Shown here: positions 49,851 to 58,119 of the stretch, piece after piece
Numbering within the stretch: the first letter of the stretch is position 1
How the letters are laid out: each line of letters opens with the position of its first letter
Origin: Halobacteriales archaeon QS_4_69_31
GTDB lineage: Archaea; Halobacteriota; Halobacteria; Halobacteriales; Haloarculaceae
Length of the DNA: 64,000 bases
NCBI GenBank assembly: GCA_003021655.1
Contig: PXRP01000031.1
Location: 1 to 64,000, forward strand
Direction: 5' to 3'
Translations under genes and position numbers: made by a program
The notes under the pieces: model-generated
Database searches by the model: none
The model's input: only the letters and a program-made list of their open reading frames with translations
What the model was told of the DNA's origin: nothing

Positions 49851-50915
49851 TCACTCGACGTCGACGCCGACGGCCGCCTCGACCGAGTCGAAGCCGTCCG
49901 CCTCGAGGAGGTCACAGAGGCCGGTGTTGATCCGTTTGGCGGTCGAGGGGCCCCCGTAGACGAAACCGGTGTAGAGCTGGACCAGCGACGCGCCGGCGCG
50001 GATCTTCTCGTAGGCGGTCTCGGCCGAGTCGACGCCGCCGACGCCGATGATGGGCAGGTCGGTCAGTCCGGCCAGCGTCCGGACGGTCCGGGTCGCGGCG
50101 TCCCGGAGCGGGCGGCCGCTGACGCCGCCCCACTCGACGCGGTTGTGCGAGGTGAGCCCCTCGTGGTCGGTCGTCGTGTTCGTCGCGACGACCCCGTCGA
50201 CGTCGAACTCGTGGACGATGTCGACCAGCTCTTCGAGCCCCGCCCGCGTGGAGTCGGGACCGACCTTCACGAGCAGCGGCTTGTCCTCGTCGTTTTCCTC
50301 TGTCAGGGTCCCGAAGACCCGCCGGAGGTGCTCGGGGCTCTGCTCGTTGTACTCCTCGGGCGTGTTCGGACAGGAGACGTTGACGACGAAGTAATCCGGG
50401 TACGGGTACAGCGTCCGGAACACGGTCCGGTAGTCCTCGATGGCCGCCGCCGCGTCGGAGTCGTTCATCGAACCGATGTTGACGCCCACCGGGACGTCCG
50501 GCAGGCCGCGGGCGGCGAACCGGTCGCGCACCCGCTCGGCGCCCTGGCTGTTGAACGCGAGTCGGTTGACCATGCCCCCGTCCTCGGGCAGTCTGAACAG
50601 GCGCGGCCGGGGGTTGCCGTCCTGGGGGGCCGGCGTCACCGTCCCGGCTTCGGTGAAGCCAAACCCCAGGTCCGCGAGGCCGTGTGTCACCTCGCCGTTC
50701 TTGTCGAACCCCGCGGCGACGCCCACCGGCGACGGGAACTCGACGCCGAACCGCTCGACCGTCAGGCGGGGGTCGCTGACCCTGTAGAGGCGCCGCACCG
50801 CACGCCGCGAGACCGACGAGGACTGCAGGAGTCCGAGCGCGGACTTCCCGAAGTTGTGTGCCGTCTCCGCGGGCAGAGAGAACAGAAGCGGCCGCACAAC
50901 GTCGTACGCTGTCAT
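49851..50915 (-). CDS. pyrD: Dihydroorotate dehydrogenase (quinone), class 2
   Basis: 354 residues from ATG 50915 (MTAYDVVRPLLFSLPAETAH), where the N-terminal helices typical of membrane-associated class 2 enzymes begin. FMN-binding and catalytic blocks: PVGVAAGFDKNGE, FTEAGTVTPAPQDGNPRPR, NRLAFNSQGA, the catalytic Ser region VVNVSCPNTP, and PIIGVGGVDSAETAYEKIRAGAS (quoted in parts: IIGVGGVDSA). It oxidises dihydroorotate to orotate in pyrimidine synthesis. Confidence 0.95.
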   Translation of the reverse strand: MTAYDVVRPLLFSLPAETAHNFGKSALGLLQSSSVSRRAVRRLYRVSDPRLTVERFGVEFPSPVGVAAGFDKNGEVTHGLADLGFGFTEAGTVTPAPQDGNPRPRLFRLPEDGGMVNRLAFNSQGAERVRDRFAARGLPDVPVGVNIGSMNDSDAAAAIEDYRTVFRTLYPYPDYFVVNVSCPNTPEEYNEQSPEHLRRVFGTLTEENDEDKPLLVKVGPDSTRAGLEELVDIVHEFDVDGVVATNTTTDHEGLTSHNRVEWGGVSGRPLRDAATRTVRTLAGLTDLPIIGVGGVDSAETAYEKIRAGASLVQLYTGFVYGGPSTAKRINTGLCDLLEADGFDSVEAAVGVDVE

Positions 50916-51022
50916 CGACTGGGGTAGCACCATGAGCGACAAAACGGTTGTGACTCGGGCTCCCCGCCGGCGGAAAGCCCCCGTTCCTCAATCCTTTTGC
51001 TGCCCGCCGCCCGAGTAGTACC

Positions 51023-52009
51023 ATGGTCGAGATGGAATACACGACCCTTGGCGACACCGGGCTGGAAGTCTCGCGGCTCTGTCTCGGCACCATGAACTTC
51101 GGCTCCGAGCAGGAGTGGATGCTCGACGACCGCGAGCGCAGCATCGAGGTCATCCGGCGCGCGCTCGACCTGGGCATCAACTTCGTCGACACGGCGAACG
51201 TCTACTCGACGGGCGAGAGCGAGGAGATCGTCGGCGAGGCGCTCGAGGGCTACGACCGGGACGAACTCGTCGTCGCGACGAAAGTCTACGGCGAGATGTT
51301 CGACGGACCCAACGGCGGGGGGCTCTCGCGGAAGCACGTCCTCGACCAGTGTGAAGCGAGTCTCGACCGCCTCGGCCTGGAGTACATCGACCTCTACCAG
51401 GTCCACCGCTGGGACGACTCGACCCCCATCGAGGAGACGCTGTCGGCGCTCGACTACCTCGTCGAGACCGGCAAGGTCCGGTACGTCGGCGCGAGCACGA
51501 TGACGAGCTACCAGTTCACGAAGGCCCTCTACGAGGCCGACCTCGGGGGCTACGAGCAGTTCCGGTGTATGCAACCGGAGTACAACGCCGTCGACCGCCA
51601 CGAGGAGGCGAACCTCCTGCCGGTCTGTGCGGGCGAGGGCGTCGGCGTCATCCCGTGGTCGCCGCTGGCCGGCGGGTTCCTCACCGGCAAGTACGACCGC
51701 GACGGGGAACCCGAGTCGGGGACCCGGGCCGAGACCGACGAGTACACCCGCCGGCGGTTCACCGACGAGAACTGGGCGGTCCTCGACGCCGTCCGCGACA
51801 TCGCCGAACAGAAAGCGGCGACCCCAGCGCAGGTGTCGCTGGCGTGGTTGCTCCACAAGCCGGTCGTCGATTCGCCGATCATCGGCCCGCGGACGATGGC
51901 CCACCTCGAAGAGAACGTCGGGGCGGTCGATATCTCTCTGAGCGACGGGGAAATCGAGCGGATCGAGGCGCCGAAGACCCCGCGCTGGCCGGCCCCCGAG
52001 AAAGACTGA
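51023..52009 (+). CDS. Aldo/keto reductase
   Basis: 328 residues (ATG 51023; ATG 51032 possible). TIM-barrel aldo/keto reductase: catalytic Asp/Tyr in NFVDTANVYSTGESEEIVG, catalytic Lys in VVATKVYG, His in YQVHRWDDSTPIEETL, NADP loop near GPRTMAHLEENVGAV (SPIIGPRT). Close to the YghZ/AKR11-13 type. Substrate not known. It is divergent from pyrD (107-bp gap). Confidence 0.92.
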   Translation: MVEMEYTTLGDTGLEVSRLCLGTMNFGSEQEWMLDDRERSIEVIRRALDLGINFVDTANVYSTGESEEIVGEALEGYDRDELVVATKVYGEMFDGPNGGGLSRKHVLDQCEASLDRLGLEYIDLYQVHRWDDSTPIEETLSALDYLVETGKVRYVGASTMTSYQFTKALYEADLGGYEQFRCMQPEYNAVDRHEEANLLPVCAGEGVGVIPWSPLAGGFLTGKYDRDGEPESGTRAETDEYTRRRFTDENWAVLDAVRDIAEQKAATPAQVSLAWLLHKPVVDSPIIGPRTMAHLEENVGAVDISLSDGEIERIEAPKTPRWPAPEKD

Positions 52010-52174
52010 CGCCGTCGAACCGGCGGTGCCGACGACGGGTTTCACACCCCGGACGCGACGGCCGACGTCGAACTCGCCGTGACGCCGGTCCGGGCAACCG
52101 TCCCGCTCGCTGCCTCGCTCGACAGGCGTCCCGAACGGTCCCGACCGGGCACGTCCTCGCGGGGGTCGCCGTCG

Positions 52175-52564
52175 TCAGTACGTCCGGACGCTGGCCGAGC
52201 CCACGTCGATGCGGACGAGCGTATTGCCCGACCACGCGTCGTCCTCGACGCCGTACCGGGCGTTGATGCGCCGGTTCGCTCTGTGGTTTGCTGCCTCGTC
52301 CTCGACGACCTCGGCGGTGCCCAGCAGCGTGACCGTCCAGTCGGGGTCGCCCGCGTCGCCGCTCTGGACGGCCAGCGAGACCCGGGGGTTCTCGCGGACG
52401 TTCGCGAGTTTCCGGCCGGTCGTCATCACCTCGACGGTCCCGTCCTCGTAGCGAAACCACAGCGGCGCGACGTGGGGCCGACCGTCGGCGCTGGTTGCGA
52501 GATACCCCACCTCCGGTGGGCCCGTCAACAGCTCTTCGACCTCGTCGGAAACGGCCTCGGTCAT
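52175..52564 (-). CDS. Pyridoxamine 5'-phosphate oxidase-like flavin/F420-binding protein
   Basis: 129 residues, split-barrel fold: VGYLATSADGRPHVAPLWFRYEDG, EVMTTGRKLANVRENPRVSLAV, WTVTLLGTAEVVED, ending VRIDVGSASVRTY. This size and pattern match the FMN- or F420-binding PNPOx-like family rather than true PdxH. Reaction unknown. Monocistronic; the AT-rich IR at 52684 lies upstream. Confidence 0.87.
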   Translation of the reverse strand: MTEAVSDEVEELLTGPPEVGYLATSADGRPHVAPLWFRYEDGTVEVMTTGRKLANVRENPRVSLAVQSGDAGDPDWTVTLLGTAEVVEDEAANHRANRRINARYGVEDDAWSGNTLVRIDVGSASVRTY

Positions 52565-52683
52565 GCGCCCGGGTTCGGCCGCTCGGCGGAAAGCCCTGTC
52601 GTCCCGGACGAGGACCCGGAGCCGTCCGGGACGGACCATCGCGGGGTCGAACTCCCCCGAGCGCGCACGCCTTCTCAGCGATC

Positions 52684-52701
52684 TATTATTCTTCAATAAT
52701 A
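52684..52701. promoter_or_regulatory. AT-rich inverted repeat
   Basis: TATTATT-CTTC-AATAATA, a perfect 7-bp stem in an AT-rich patch (52681-52733) upstream of the PNPOx-like gene. It may be a regulator site or TATA region. Confidence 0.45.
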
Positions 52702-52867
52702 CCTACTATTATGATATATAGTCGCGGTCCAGTCCGGTGGTGGGGTTCCCCTGCCGGGACCACCACCGTCGAACGGTCGACGTCGTCGACCCAGGTAGCA
52801 TCGACACCGACGCGGCCGGACTACCCAGTTCGGTCAGCCCTCAGAAGACCGACAGAGAGACTCCTGA

Positions 52868-53134
52868 CGCCGCGTACAGGTCTCTCACCTGACCGAGTCC
52901 CTGCTGTCGGGTCTCTGGCGGACGCTCGGTGGCTCGGAAACGAAAATAGGGGATATTCGCGACGTATTCGGCGGGTATCGGGGAGAATCCAATGTCACTG
53001 AGACCGCGTTCGCCGGCGAGACAGCGATCCAACAACCGGCCGGTACTGGAGCGACTGGAGCTGCGGATTCGGACGCGTCGAACCCCGAACGTGAAATTAT
53101 ACTCTTCGTATATAAATATCTAAAAGACGTTTGA
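52868..53134 (+). pseudogene. Possible decayed ORF in a gene-poor region
   Basis: An 88-codon frame without a start codon follows a TGA at 52865: LTESLLSGLWRTLGGSETKI, then GDIRDVFGGYRGESNVTETA, ending ILFVYKYLKDV-stop. Composition is protein-like with an Ala/Gly/Thr linker. The opposite strand also has an open frame (52841-53035), so the call is weak. The rest of 52565-53511 has an AT-rich patch at 53095-53150 and no recognisable gene. Confidence 0.25.
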
Positions 53135-53511
53135 TTTATACTTCCGAGCCGGGGACGGTCAGCGGGTAAATCGACGGGCAGTCAGAGCCCGCCACCGCGA
53201 CGTGCGCGACCCGCGGGGTCCGGGCTCTCGACGGACCAGTCCCACAACTCCGCCGGCGAGGCAGGCTGAAGTGGGGAACCGGAGCAAATTACAGTGTTAT
53301 CAGTGTAAGGTCGAGCGAGTCACACCCGCGGTCGAGTGACGCACCGAGCGGGCCTGCACGAGGGCGTCCCTGTGGGGTGGGACCTCCCGACATTCCGACG
53401 GGCCGCTGTGAACGGGTTCAGTTCCCGGACCGTCGCCGGGTGGCAAGTCCGCGGGCCCAGACCATCCATCCGGACGACCAGCGAGAGGGTGTATTCGTGC
53501 CGGCGGGTTCG

Positions 53512-54291
53512 TCAGTTCCACGGGGATTCGACGGAGCCGCGCAACTCGATCTCGTTTATCGCGCCGCGGATCAGACTGGGGAGTTCCTCCTGGTAGTACT
53601 CCCCGTTCAGGCGGTTTTTCGGGCCCCCGATCGTGATCGACCCGACAGTTTCCTCGCCCTGGGTGACTGCGGCGCTGACCGCGCGGTATCCCCGGATCGC
53701 CTCCTCGTCGTTGAACGCGACGCCCTCCTCGCGTATCCGGTCGAGTTCGTCGAACAGCCGTTCCCGGTCGGTGATAGTGTGTTCCGTGTACACCGGGAGC
53801 CCGTGGGACTCGACGATGTCTGTCACTCTGTCGTCGGAGTACGCGGCCAGTATCGCCTTCCCCCCCGCGTGAGCGTGCAGGTACTCCCTGTTTCCCACCT
53901 GCCCGCGGAACTTCTCGTTGATGTCGTGTTCGCCGACCATGCTGTCCAGGGTGACCAGTTTCCCGTGGTCCTCGCAGGTGATCCACCCGACCTCGCCCGT
54001 CTCATCGACGAGTGTCTCCAGCGACGGCTGAGCGAGGTCGACGACCGGCCGTTCGTTGCGTGCGTACATCCCGTGGTGCAGATACTTCAACCCCAGATGG
54101 TAGGTGTGCCCCCGCTTGACGACGTACCCCTCGTCGTGGAGCGTCGACAGGTACTGGTAGACCGTGCTCTTCCCCAGGTCCATCTGCTCGGCCAGTTCGG
54201 TCACACCTGCCCCGTCTAGCGCCTGGAGTTTCCCGACGATCCTGTAGGAGGCGGCGATCGATTTGATTTTCCGTGACGAGTCATCGGCCAT
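53512..54291 (-). CDS. IclR-family transcriptional regulator
   Basis: 259 residues from ATG 54291. Winged HTH at about 15-75 (VTELAEQMDLGKSTVYQYLS, VVKRGHTYHLGLKYLHHG) and the IclR ligand domain (ITCEDHGKLVTLDSM, LHAHAGGKAILAAY, EETVGSITIGGPKNRL). A TATA-like ATATAAAAAAT about 25 nt upstream indicates a leaderless mRNA. Divergent from an acyl-CoA ligase gene, its probable target. Confidence 0.92.
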   Translation of the reverse strand: MADDSSRKIKSIAASYRIVGKLQALDGAGVTELAEQMDLGKSTVYQYLSTLHDEGYVVKRGHTYHLGLKYLHHGMYARNERPVVDLAQPSLETLVDETGEVGWITCEDHGKLVTLDSMVGEHDINEKFRGQVGNREYLHAHAGGKAILAAYSDDRVTDIVESHGLPVYTEHTITDRERLFDELDRIREEGVAFNDEEAIRGYRAVSAAVTQGEETVGSITIGGPKNRLNGEYYQEELPSLIRGAINEIELRGSVESPWN

Positions 54292-54312
54292 ACCACCGCT
54301 ATCGATTTGCGA

Positions 54313-54322
54313 ATATAAAAAA
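54313..54322 (-). promoter_or_regulatory. TATA-like box for the second IclR gene
   Basis: ATATAAAAAA on the plus strand (TTTTTTATAT on the minus) about 25 nt before the ATG at 54291. Confidence 0.55.
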
Positions 54323-54714
54323 TTGCTTTCCGAATTTAAAGACGGGGGCGAGCAGCGGGGAGCAGGGCGGGCGAAACTCCCCCGGCGATGCGTCCTCCGC
54401 GTCGACCGTGACAGCCGGCCCCCCCCCCGCCGTGTCCGGGGTCGCCTCGCTACCGGGCTGTGTTTGCATATATCAAACGCATTGCTCGTCGAGAACGGAC
54501 CGATCTTTGCGAGGACGGATTTCGGCAGAGCACGATGGACGAACGGTCGATAGTGCCGTCGTGAACTGAAATACCGCCGGTAACGCTCCCGGTGTCGCGG
54601 ATCCCGTCTCCGGTCATGATACACAGTGAGAGAAACGGGTCGGGCCCGATACTCGGTACGGCGGGCGGACGGACGCGGGCGGCGGTACTCGGGCACCCGG
54701 AGCGGGCGCCGTTC

Positions 54715-54731
54715 GTTCGACAATGCCGAAC
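54715..54731. promoter_or_regulatory. Operator-like palindrome upstream of the acyl-CoA ligase
   Basis: GTTCG-ACAATGC-CGAAC, 5-bp arms with a 7-bp spacer, about 98 bp before the ligase ATG and 44 bp upstream of its TATA-like box. It shares GTTCGACA with the reverse complement of the palindromes near the first IclR gene. Confidence 0.4.
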
Positions 54732-54774
54732 CGCCGGATGGGGAGGCGGCGGCCGGAGGAGCTCGTCTGTACGA

Positions 54775-54785
54775 CACATTTATGA
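54775..54785 (+). promoter_or_regulatory. TATA-like box for the acyl-CoA ligase
   Basis: CACATTTATGA lies about 45-50 nt before ATG 54829. The rest of the 54292-54828 gap has a second AT-rich patch (TTTGCATATATC near 54464) and no gene. Confidence 0.45.
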
Positions 54786-54828
54786 CCCCGGTCGACGATT
54801 GAGTCGGACGCAGGGCCAGTCGGTACAC

Positions 54829-56442
54829 ATGAGAACGATAGACAGTTTCGGTACCGACACGATCGTCTGGCGGGACGACGTCGTCACCAGGGCGTACGCT
54901 CGGCGTCCGGAGTCCCTCTTCGAGTTGCTCTCCCGGGCGGTAGAGAGCTGCCCGGAGCGGGAGTTTCTCGTCGTTCCCGGGTCCGATACCAGGGACACCT
55001 ACCGCGAGGTCGCAGGCCGCGCGGACCGTCTGGCCGCGGGGCTGGCCGACCTCGGACTGTCGAAGGGGGACCACGTCGGGCTCGTCTGTGACAACCGACG
55101 TGAGTTCGTCGACGTGGTCCTCGCGGGCGCCAGGCTCGGTGTCGTTCCGGCTGTGGTGAACCCGGCCCACTCGCCAGGGGTACTGGGGCGTGCGCTCGAC
55201 CGTGCCGACCCCGAGTTGGTCGTGGTCGAGGACAGCTACGTCGAGGCAGTCGACGCGTCGGCGTACGACCTCCCCGAGGAGCGAACGGTGGTCGTCGGCT
55301 CCGGCGGCGGCGGCCGGGCCTACGAGTCACTCCCCGGGGACGGCGCCCCGGAGGTCGACCCGCCGTCCGAGTCCGACCGCTGTGCGGTCATGTACACGTC
55401 TGGCACCACCGGCCAGCCGAAAGGCGTCCCCGTCGACAACTTCCACTGTACGAACGCGACACTGAACAACGTACACGCCCACGGACTGGAGCGGGGGGCG
55501 ACCGTCCTCGTCCCCTCGCCGCTGTTTCACGTCACGGGACTGGTCTGTGGGCTCTTTACGACGATCGCGGTCGGCGGGACGGCGGTCGTCCTGCCGGAGT
55601 ACAGTCCCGAACGGTTCGTCGGGTCGATCGAGAGCGAGAGCGTCACCTACTGTATGGGGGTCCCGACACACGTCGTACTCGCCGTAGAGCGGACCGAGAC
55701 GACGGCCCACGACCTCTCGTCGTTCGAGAAATTCGCGTACGGCGGCGCGCCGATGCCGGCCGACGCGCTCCCGAAGATAGGCGACGCGTTGCCGGAGACG
55801 CGTCTCTACCACTCCTACGGGAAGACCGAGAACTTCGCCGGCATCGCGTCGATGGTCCCGGACCGCCACGTCGACGAGCGCCCGGAGTCGGTCGGGATGC
55901 CGACGCCGGCGGTGAAGTTCGCCGTCGTCGACGAGAACAGGGACAGACTCCCGCCCGGCGAACTCGGCGAGCTGGCGATGTACGGCCCGTTCGTGACCGA
56001 CGGCTACCTGGACCCGTCGGAGGGCACAGACGAGTTCGAGGACGGCTGGCACTACACGGGCGACCTCGGCGTCATCGACGAGGACGGGTTCATCGAACTG
56101 CGCGGCCGGAAAGGCGACATGATAATCCGCGGCGGGGAGAACGTCTACCCGGCCGAGATCGAGAAGGTCCTCCGCAGTAACGACCGCGTTCTCGACGCCG
56201 CCGTCACCTCCTTCCCGGACGACGTCCTCGGCGAGCGGGTCCTCGCCGTCGTCGTCCCCGACGAACAGCGCCGTCTGACCGAAGAGACCCTCCGGGAGAC
56301 CTGCGAGGAACACGTCCCCGACTACAAGGTCCCGGACATCTACCGGATCGTCGACGAACTCCCGCGCAACGCCAACGGGAAAGTCCAGCGGGACGAACTG
56401 ATCCCGGCGCCGCTGGAGTTCGGAATCAGGTCCGGCGACTGA
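54829..56442 (+). CDS. Acyl-CoA synthetase / AMP-dependent ligase
   Basis: 537 residues from ATG 54829 (MRTIDSFGTDTIVWRDDVV). ANL superfamily motifs: A3 MYTSGTTGQPKGVP (about 188-201), A5 YHSYGKTEN, A7 WHYTGDLGVID, A8 GRKGDMIIRGGENVYPAEIE (hinge), and the catalytic Lys in NANGKVQRDEL. It activates a carboxylic acid to acyl-AMP and acyl-CoA, probably feeding the SDR, thiolase-like, hydratase and dehydrogenase genes downstream. Divergent from an IclR regulator. Confidence 0.93.
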   Translation: MRTIDSFGTDTIVWRDDVVTRAYARRPESLFELLSRAVESCPEREFLVVPGSDTRDTYREVAGRADRLAAGLADLGLSKGDHVGLVCDNRREFVDVVLAGARLGVVPAVVNPAHSPGVLGRALDRADPELVVVEDSYVEAVDASAYDLPEERTVVVGSGGGGRAYESLPGDGAPEVDPPSESDRCAVMYTSGTTGQPKGVPVDNFHCTNATLNNVHAHGLERGATVLVPSPLFHVTGLVCGLFTTIAVGGTAVVLPEYSPERFVGSIESESVTYCMGVPTHVVLAVERTETTAHDLSSFEKFAYGGAPMPADALPKIGDALPETRLYHSYGKTENFAGIASMVPDRHVDERPESVGMPTPAVKFAVVDENRDRLPPGELGELAMYGPFVTDGYLDPSEGTDEFEDGWHYTGDLGVIDEDGFIELRGRKGDMIIRGGENVYPAEIEKVLRSNDRVLDAAVTSFPDDVLGERVLAVVVPDEQRRLTEETLRETCEEHVPDYKVPDIYRIVDELPRNANGKVQRDELIPAPLEFGIRSGD

Positions 56443-56450
56443 GAACGACC

Positions 56451-56582
56451 GTCGCCACGCGCTCTCGCCCGCCTCCGACGCGGTGAGAGGGCGCCTGCTC
56501 TCCGTCTCAGACGCGGTAGTTCGTGCTGTTGCCCGCCTCCGACGCGGTCAGGACTAGCGCTGACGCCCGTTCCCGACGTGGC
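56451..56582. repeat. Degenerate ~32-bp repeats after the ligase gene
   Basis: GCCCGCCTCCGACGCGGT occurs at 56467-56484 and 56531-56548, with degenerate copies ending at 56517 and 56582, giving a period of about 32 bp. The array begins almost at the ligase stop codon. Confidence 0.75.
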
Positions 56583-56673
56583 GAGGGCTCGCACTGTCGT
56601 CGGTCCCGGACCGTCTGGCGCCGGCGGGCCGGTAGAAACCCTTATTGGGACGGGAACTGACGCACGAGATGAC

Positions 56674-57606
56674 ATGCTAGACGACACCGTCTGTATAGTC
56701 GCGGGAGCGGGCCGTGGCATCGGCAAGGAGACAGCGAAGCTGATGGCCGAGGAGGGCGCGTCGGTGGTCGTCAACGACCTCGGTGCCGACCTCTCGGGCG
56801 AGGGGGAGGACGTCCAGCCGGCCCAGGAGACCGTCGACGGCATCGTCGACGGCGGGGGCGAGGCGATGGTCCACTACGGCGACATCACGGACCTGGACTA
56901 CACGGACCAGCTCATCCGGGACACCGTCGAGGAGTACGGCGCCGTCCACAGCATCACCAACTTCGCGGGTATCCTGCGCGACCGGATGATATTCAACATG
57001 AGCGAGGAGGAGTGGGACGCGGTCATCGACGTCCACCTGAAGGGTCACTTCTCGCTTCTGCGGAACGCCTCCCGGCACTGGAAAGAGCGCTACGAGGACG
57101 AGGAGTTCGAGCGACAGCGGTCGTTTCTCGGCGTGTCCAGCAGCGCCGCCATCGGCTGGGCCGGCCAGCCCAACTACGCTGCGGCCAAGGCGGGCGTGCT
57201 CGGACTCGTGCGCAACTGCGCCCAGGAACTGGACCGGTACAACGTCCGGGTCAACAGCCTCTGGCCCGAGGCCTACACCCGGATGTACAAGTCGATCCCC
57301 GAGGAGTACCAGCCCGACGGGATGAGCGACGAGACCCACGGCCCCCACCTGGTCGCGCCGCTGCCGGCGTTTCTGGCCAGCGAGGAAGCCGAGGACATCA
57401 CCGGCTGTACGGTCGGCCTCGGGTCGGGCGAACTCTCGTTTATCACCGACCCCGACAGGGCGCGGAAGATCATCACGGAGGTCCCGGCGAACACCGCCAC
57501 GGGCGGGTGGACGCCCCGACAGATCGCCGACGCCTGGGACGACCTCACGGACGGCTACGAGACCAAGCGCACGTCGAAACCGAGCATCCCGAACGTCCGG
57601 GACTGA
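56674..57606 (+). CDS. SDR, MFE-2/17beta-HSD4-like 3-hydroxyacyl-CoA dehydrogenase
   Basis: 310 residues from ATG 56674. Classical SDR with TGxxxGxG-like loop GAGRGIGKETA (8-18), the long VVVNDLGADLSGEGEDVQPA insertion typical of MFE-2-type dehydrogenases, NFAGILRDRMIFNMSEEEWD, the catalytic Ser-Tyr-Lys set (SSSAAIGWAGQPNYAAAKAG, YAAAK), and a C-terminal extension ending NVRD. This type oxidises 3-hydroxyacyl-CoA in peroxisomal-type and steroid side-chain beta-oxidation. A 24-bp tandem array overlaps its final codons. Confidence 0.9.
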   Translation: MLDDTVCIVAGAGRGIGKETAKLMAEEGASVVVNDLGADLSGEGEDVQPAQETVDGIVDGGGEAMVHYGDITDLDYTDQLIRDTVEEYGAVHSITNFAGILRDRMIFNMSEEEWDAVIDVHLKGHFSLLRNASRHWKERYEDEEFERQRSFLGVSSSAAIGWAGQPNYAAAKAGVLGLVRNCAQELDRYNVRVNSLWPEAYTRMYKSIPEEYQPDGMSDETHGPHLVAPLPAFLASEEAEDITGCTVGLGSGELSFITDPDRARKIITEVPANTATGGWTPRQIADAWDDLTDGYETKRTSKPSIPNVRD

Positions 57607-57703
57607 AACCATCCCGAAGTCAGGGACTGAAACCATCCCGAAGTCAGGGACTGAAACCATCCCGAAGTCAGGGACTGAAACCATCCCGAAGTCAGGGACT
57701 GAA
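57601..57703. repeat. 24-bp tandem repeat (4 exact copies plus partial) at the SDR 3' end
   Basis: Units at 57601, 57625, 57649 and 57673, each starting GACTGAAACC and ending AAGTCAGG, then a partial copy at 57697. Each copy carries the TGA stop context; the last codons of the SDR gene (CATCCCGAACGTCCGGGACTGA) look like the ancestral, diverged unit. Confidence 0.92.
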
Positions 57704-57711
57704 CGGCCCCG

Positions 57712-58119
57712 TTACTCGCGGAGTTCGAACACGGGGATAGAGAGGTCCGCGCCGGTCTCGACGAAGGTCACCTCGACGGGCGCCCCGACCGCGACGTCGG
57801 CCGGGTCACAGTCGACCAGGTTCGTCAGGACCCGCGGCCCCTCGTCGAGTTCGACGTAGGCGACGACGACCGGGAGCGCCTCCTCGGGCCACTCCGAGAC
57901 GAGTTCCGTCGCGGTATGTGAGTAGACGACGCCGGTGCCAGCCGCCTCTTGCCACTCGACGGCGTCGCTCAGGCAGTCCGGACACCGGGACCGCGGGTAG
58001 TAGTAGGTGAGGTCACACGCCGTGCAGTGACACAGCAACAACTGGTCGTCGGCCGTCGCCTCCCAGTAGGGGGCCGTCTCGGGGGTCACCGACGGGAGCG
58101 GCCGGGGTTCCCAGGTCAT
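57712..58119 (-). CDS. DUF35 OB-fold/zinc-ribbon acyl-CoA-binding protein (ChsH2-like)
   Basis: 135 residues. Zinc ribbon CHCTACDLTYYYPRSRCPDC (residues 31-50; Cys pairs C-x2-C) precedes an OB fold (GTGVVYSHTATEL, LPVVVAYVELDEGPRVL). DUF35 proteins bind thiolase-fold enzymes, as in HMG-CoA synthase/thiolase complexes and in the Ltp2-ChsH2 aldolase. Its ATG overlaps the stop of the thiolase-like gene (ATGA), indicating a stoichiometric complex. Confidence 0.9.
   Translation of the reverse strand: MTWEPRPLPSVTPETAPYWEATADDQLLLCHCTACDLTYYYPRSRCPDCLSDAVEWQEAAGTGVVYSHTATELVSEWPEEALPVVVAYVELDEGPRVLTNLVDCDPADVAVGAPVEVTFVETGADLSIPVFELRE

Noticed and set aside
52841-53035. 64-residue minus-strand ORF as a gene
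   Set aside because: It overlaps an equally plausible decayed frame on the other strand, has no promoter or recognisable motif, and lies in a gene-poor region.
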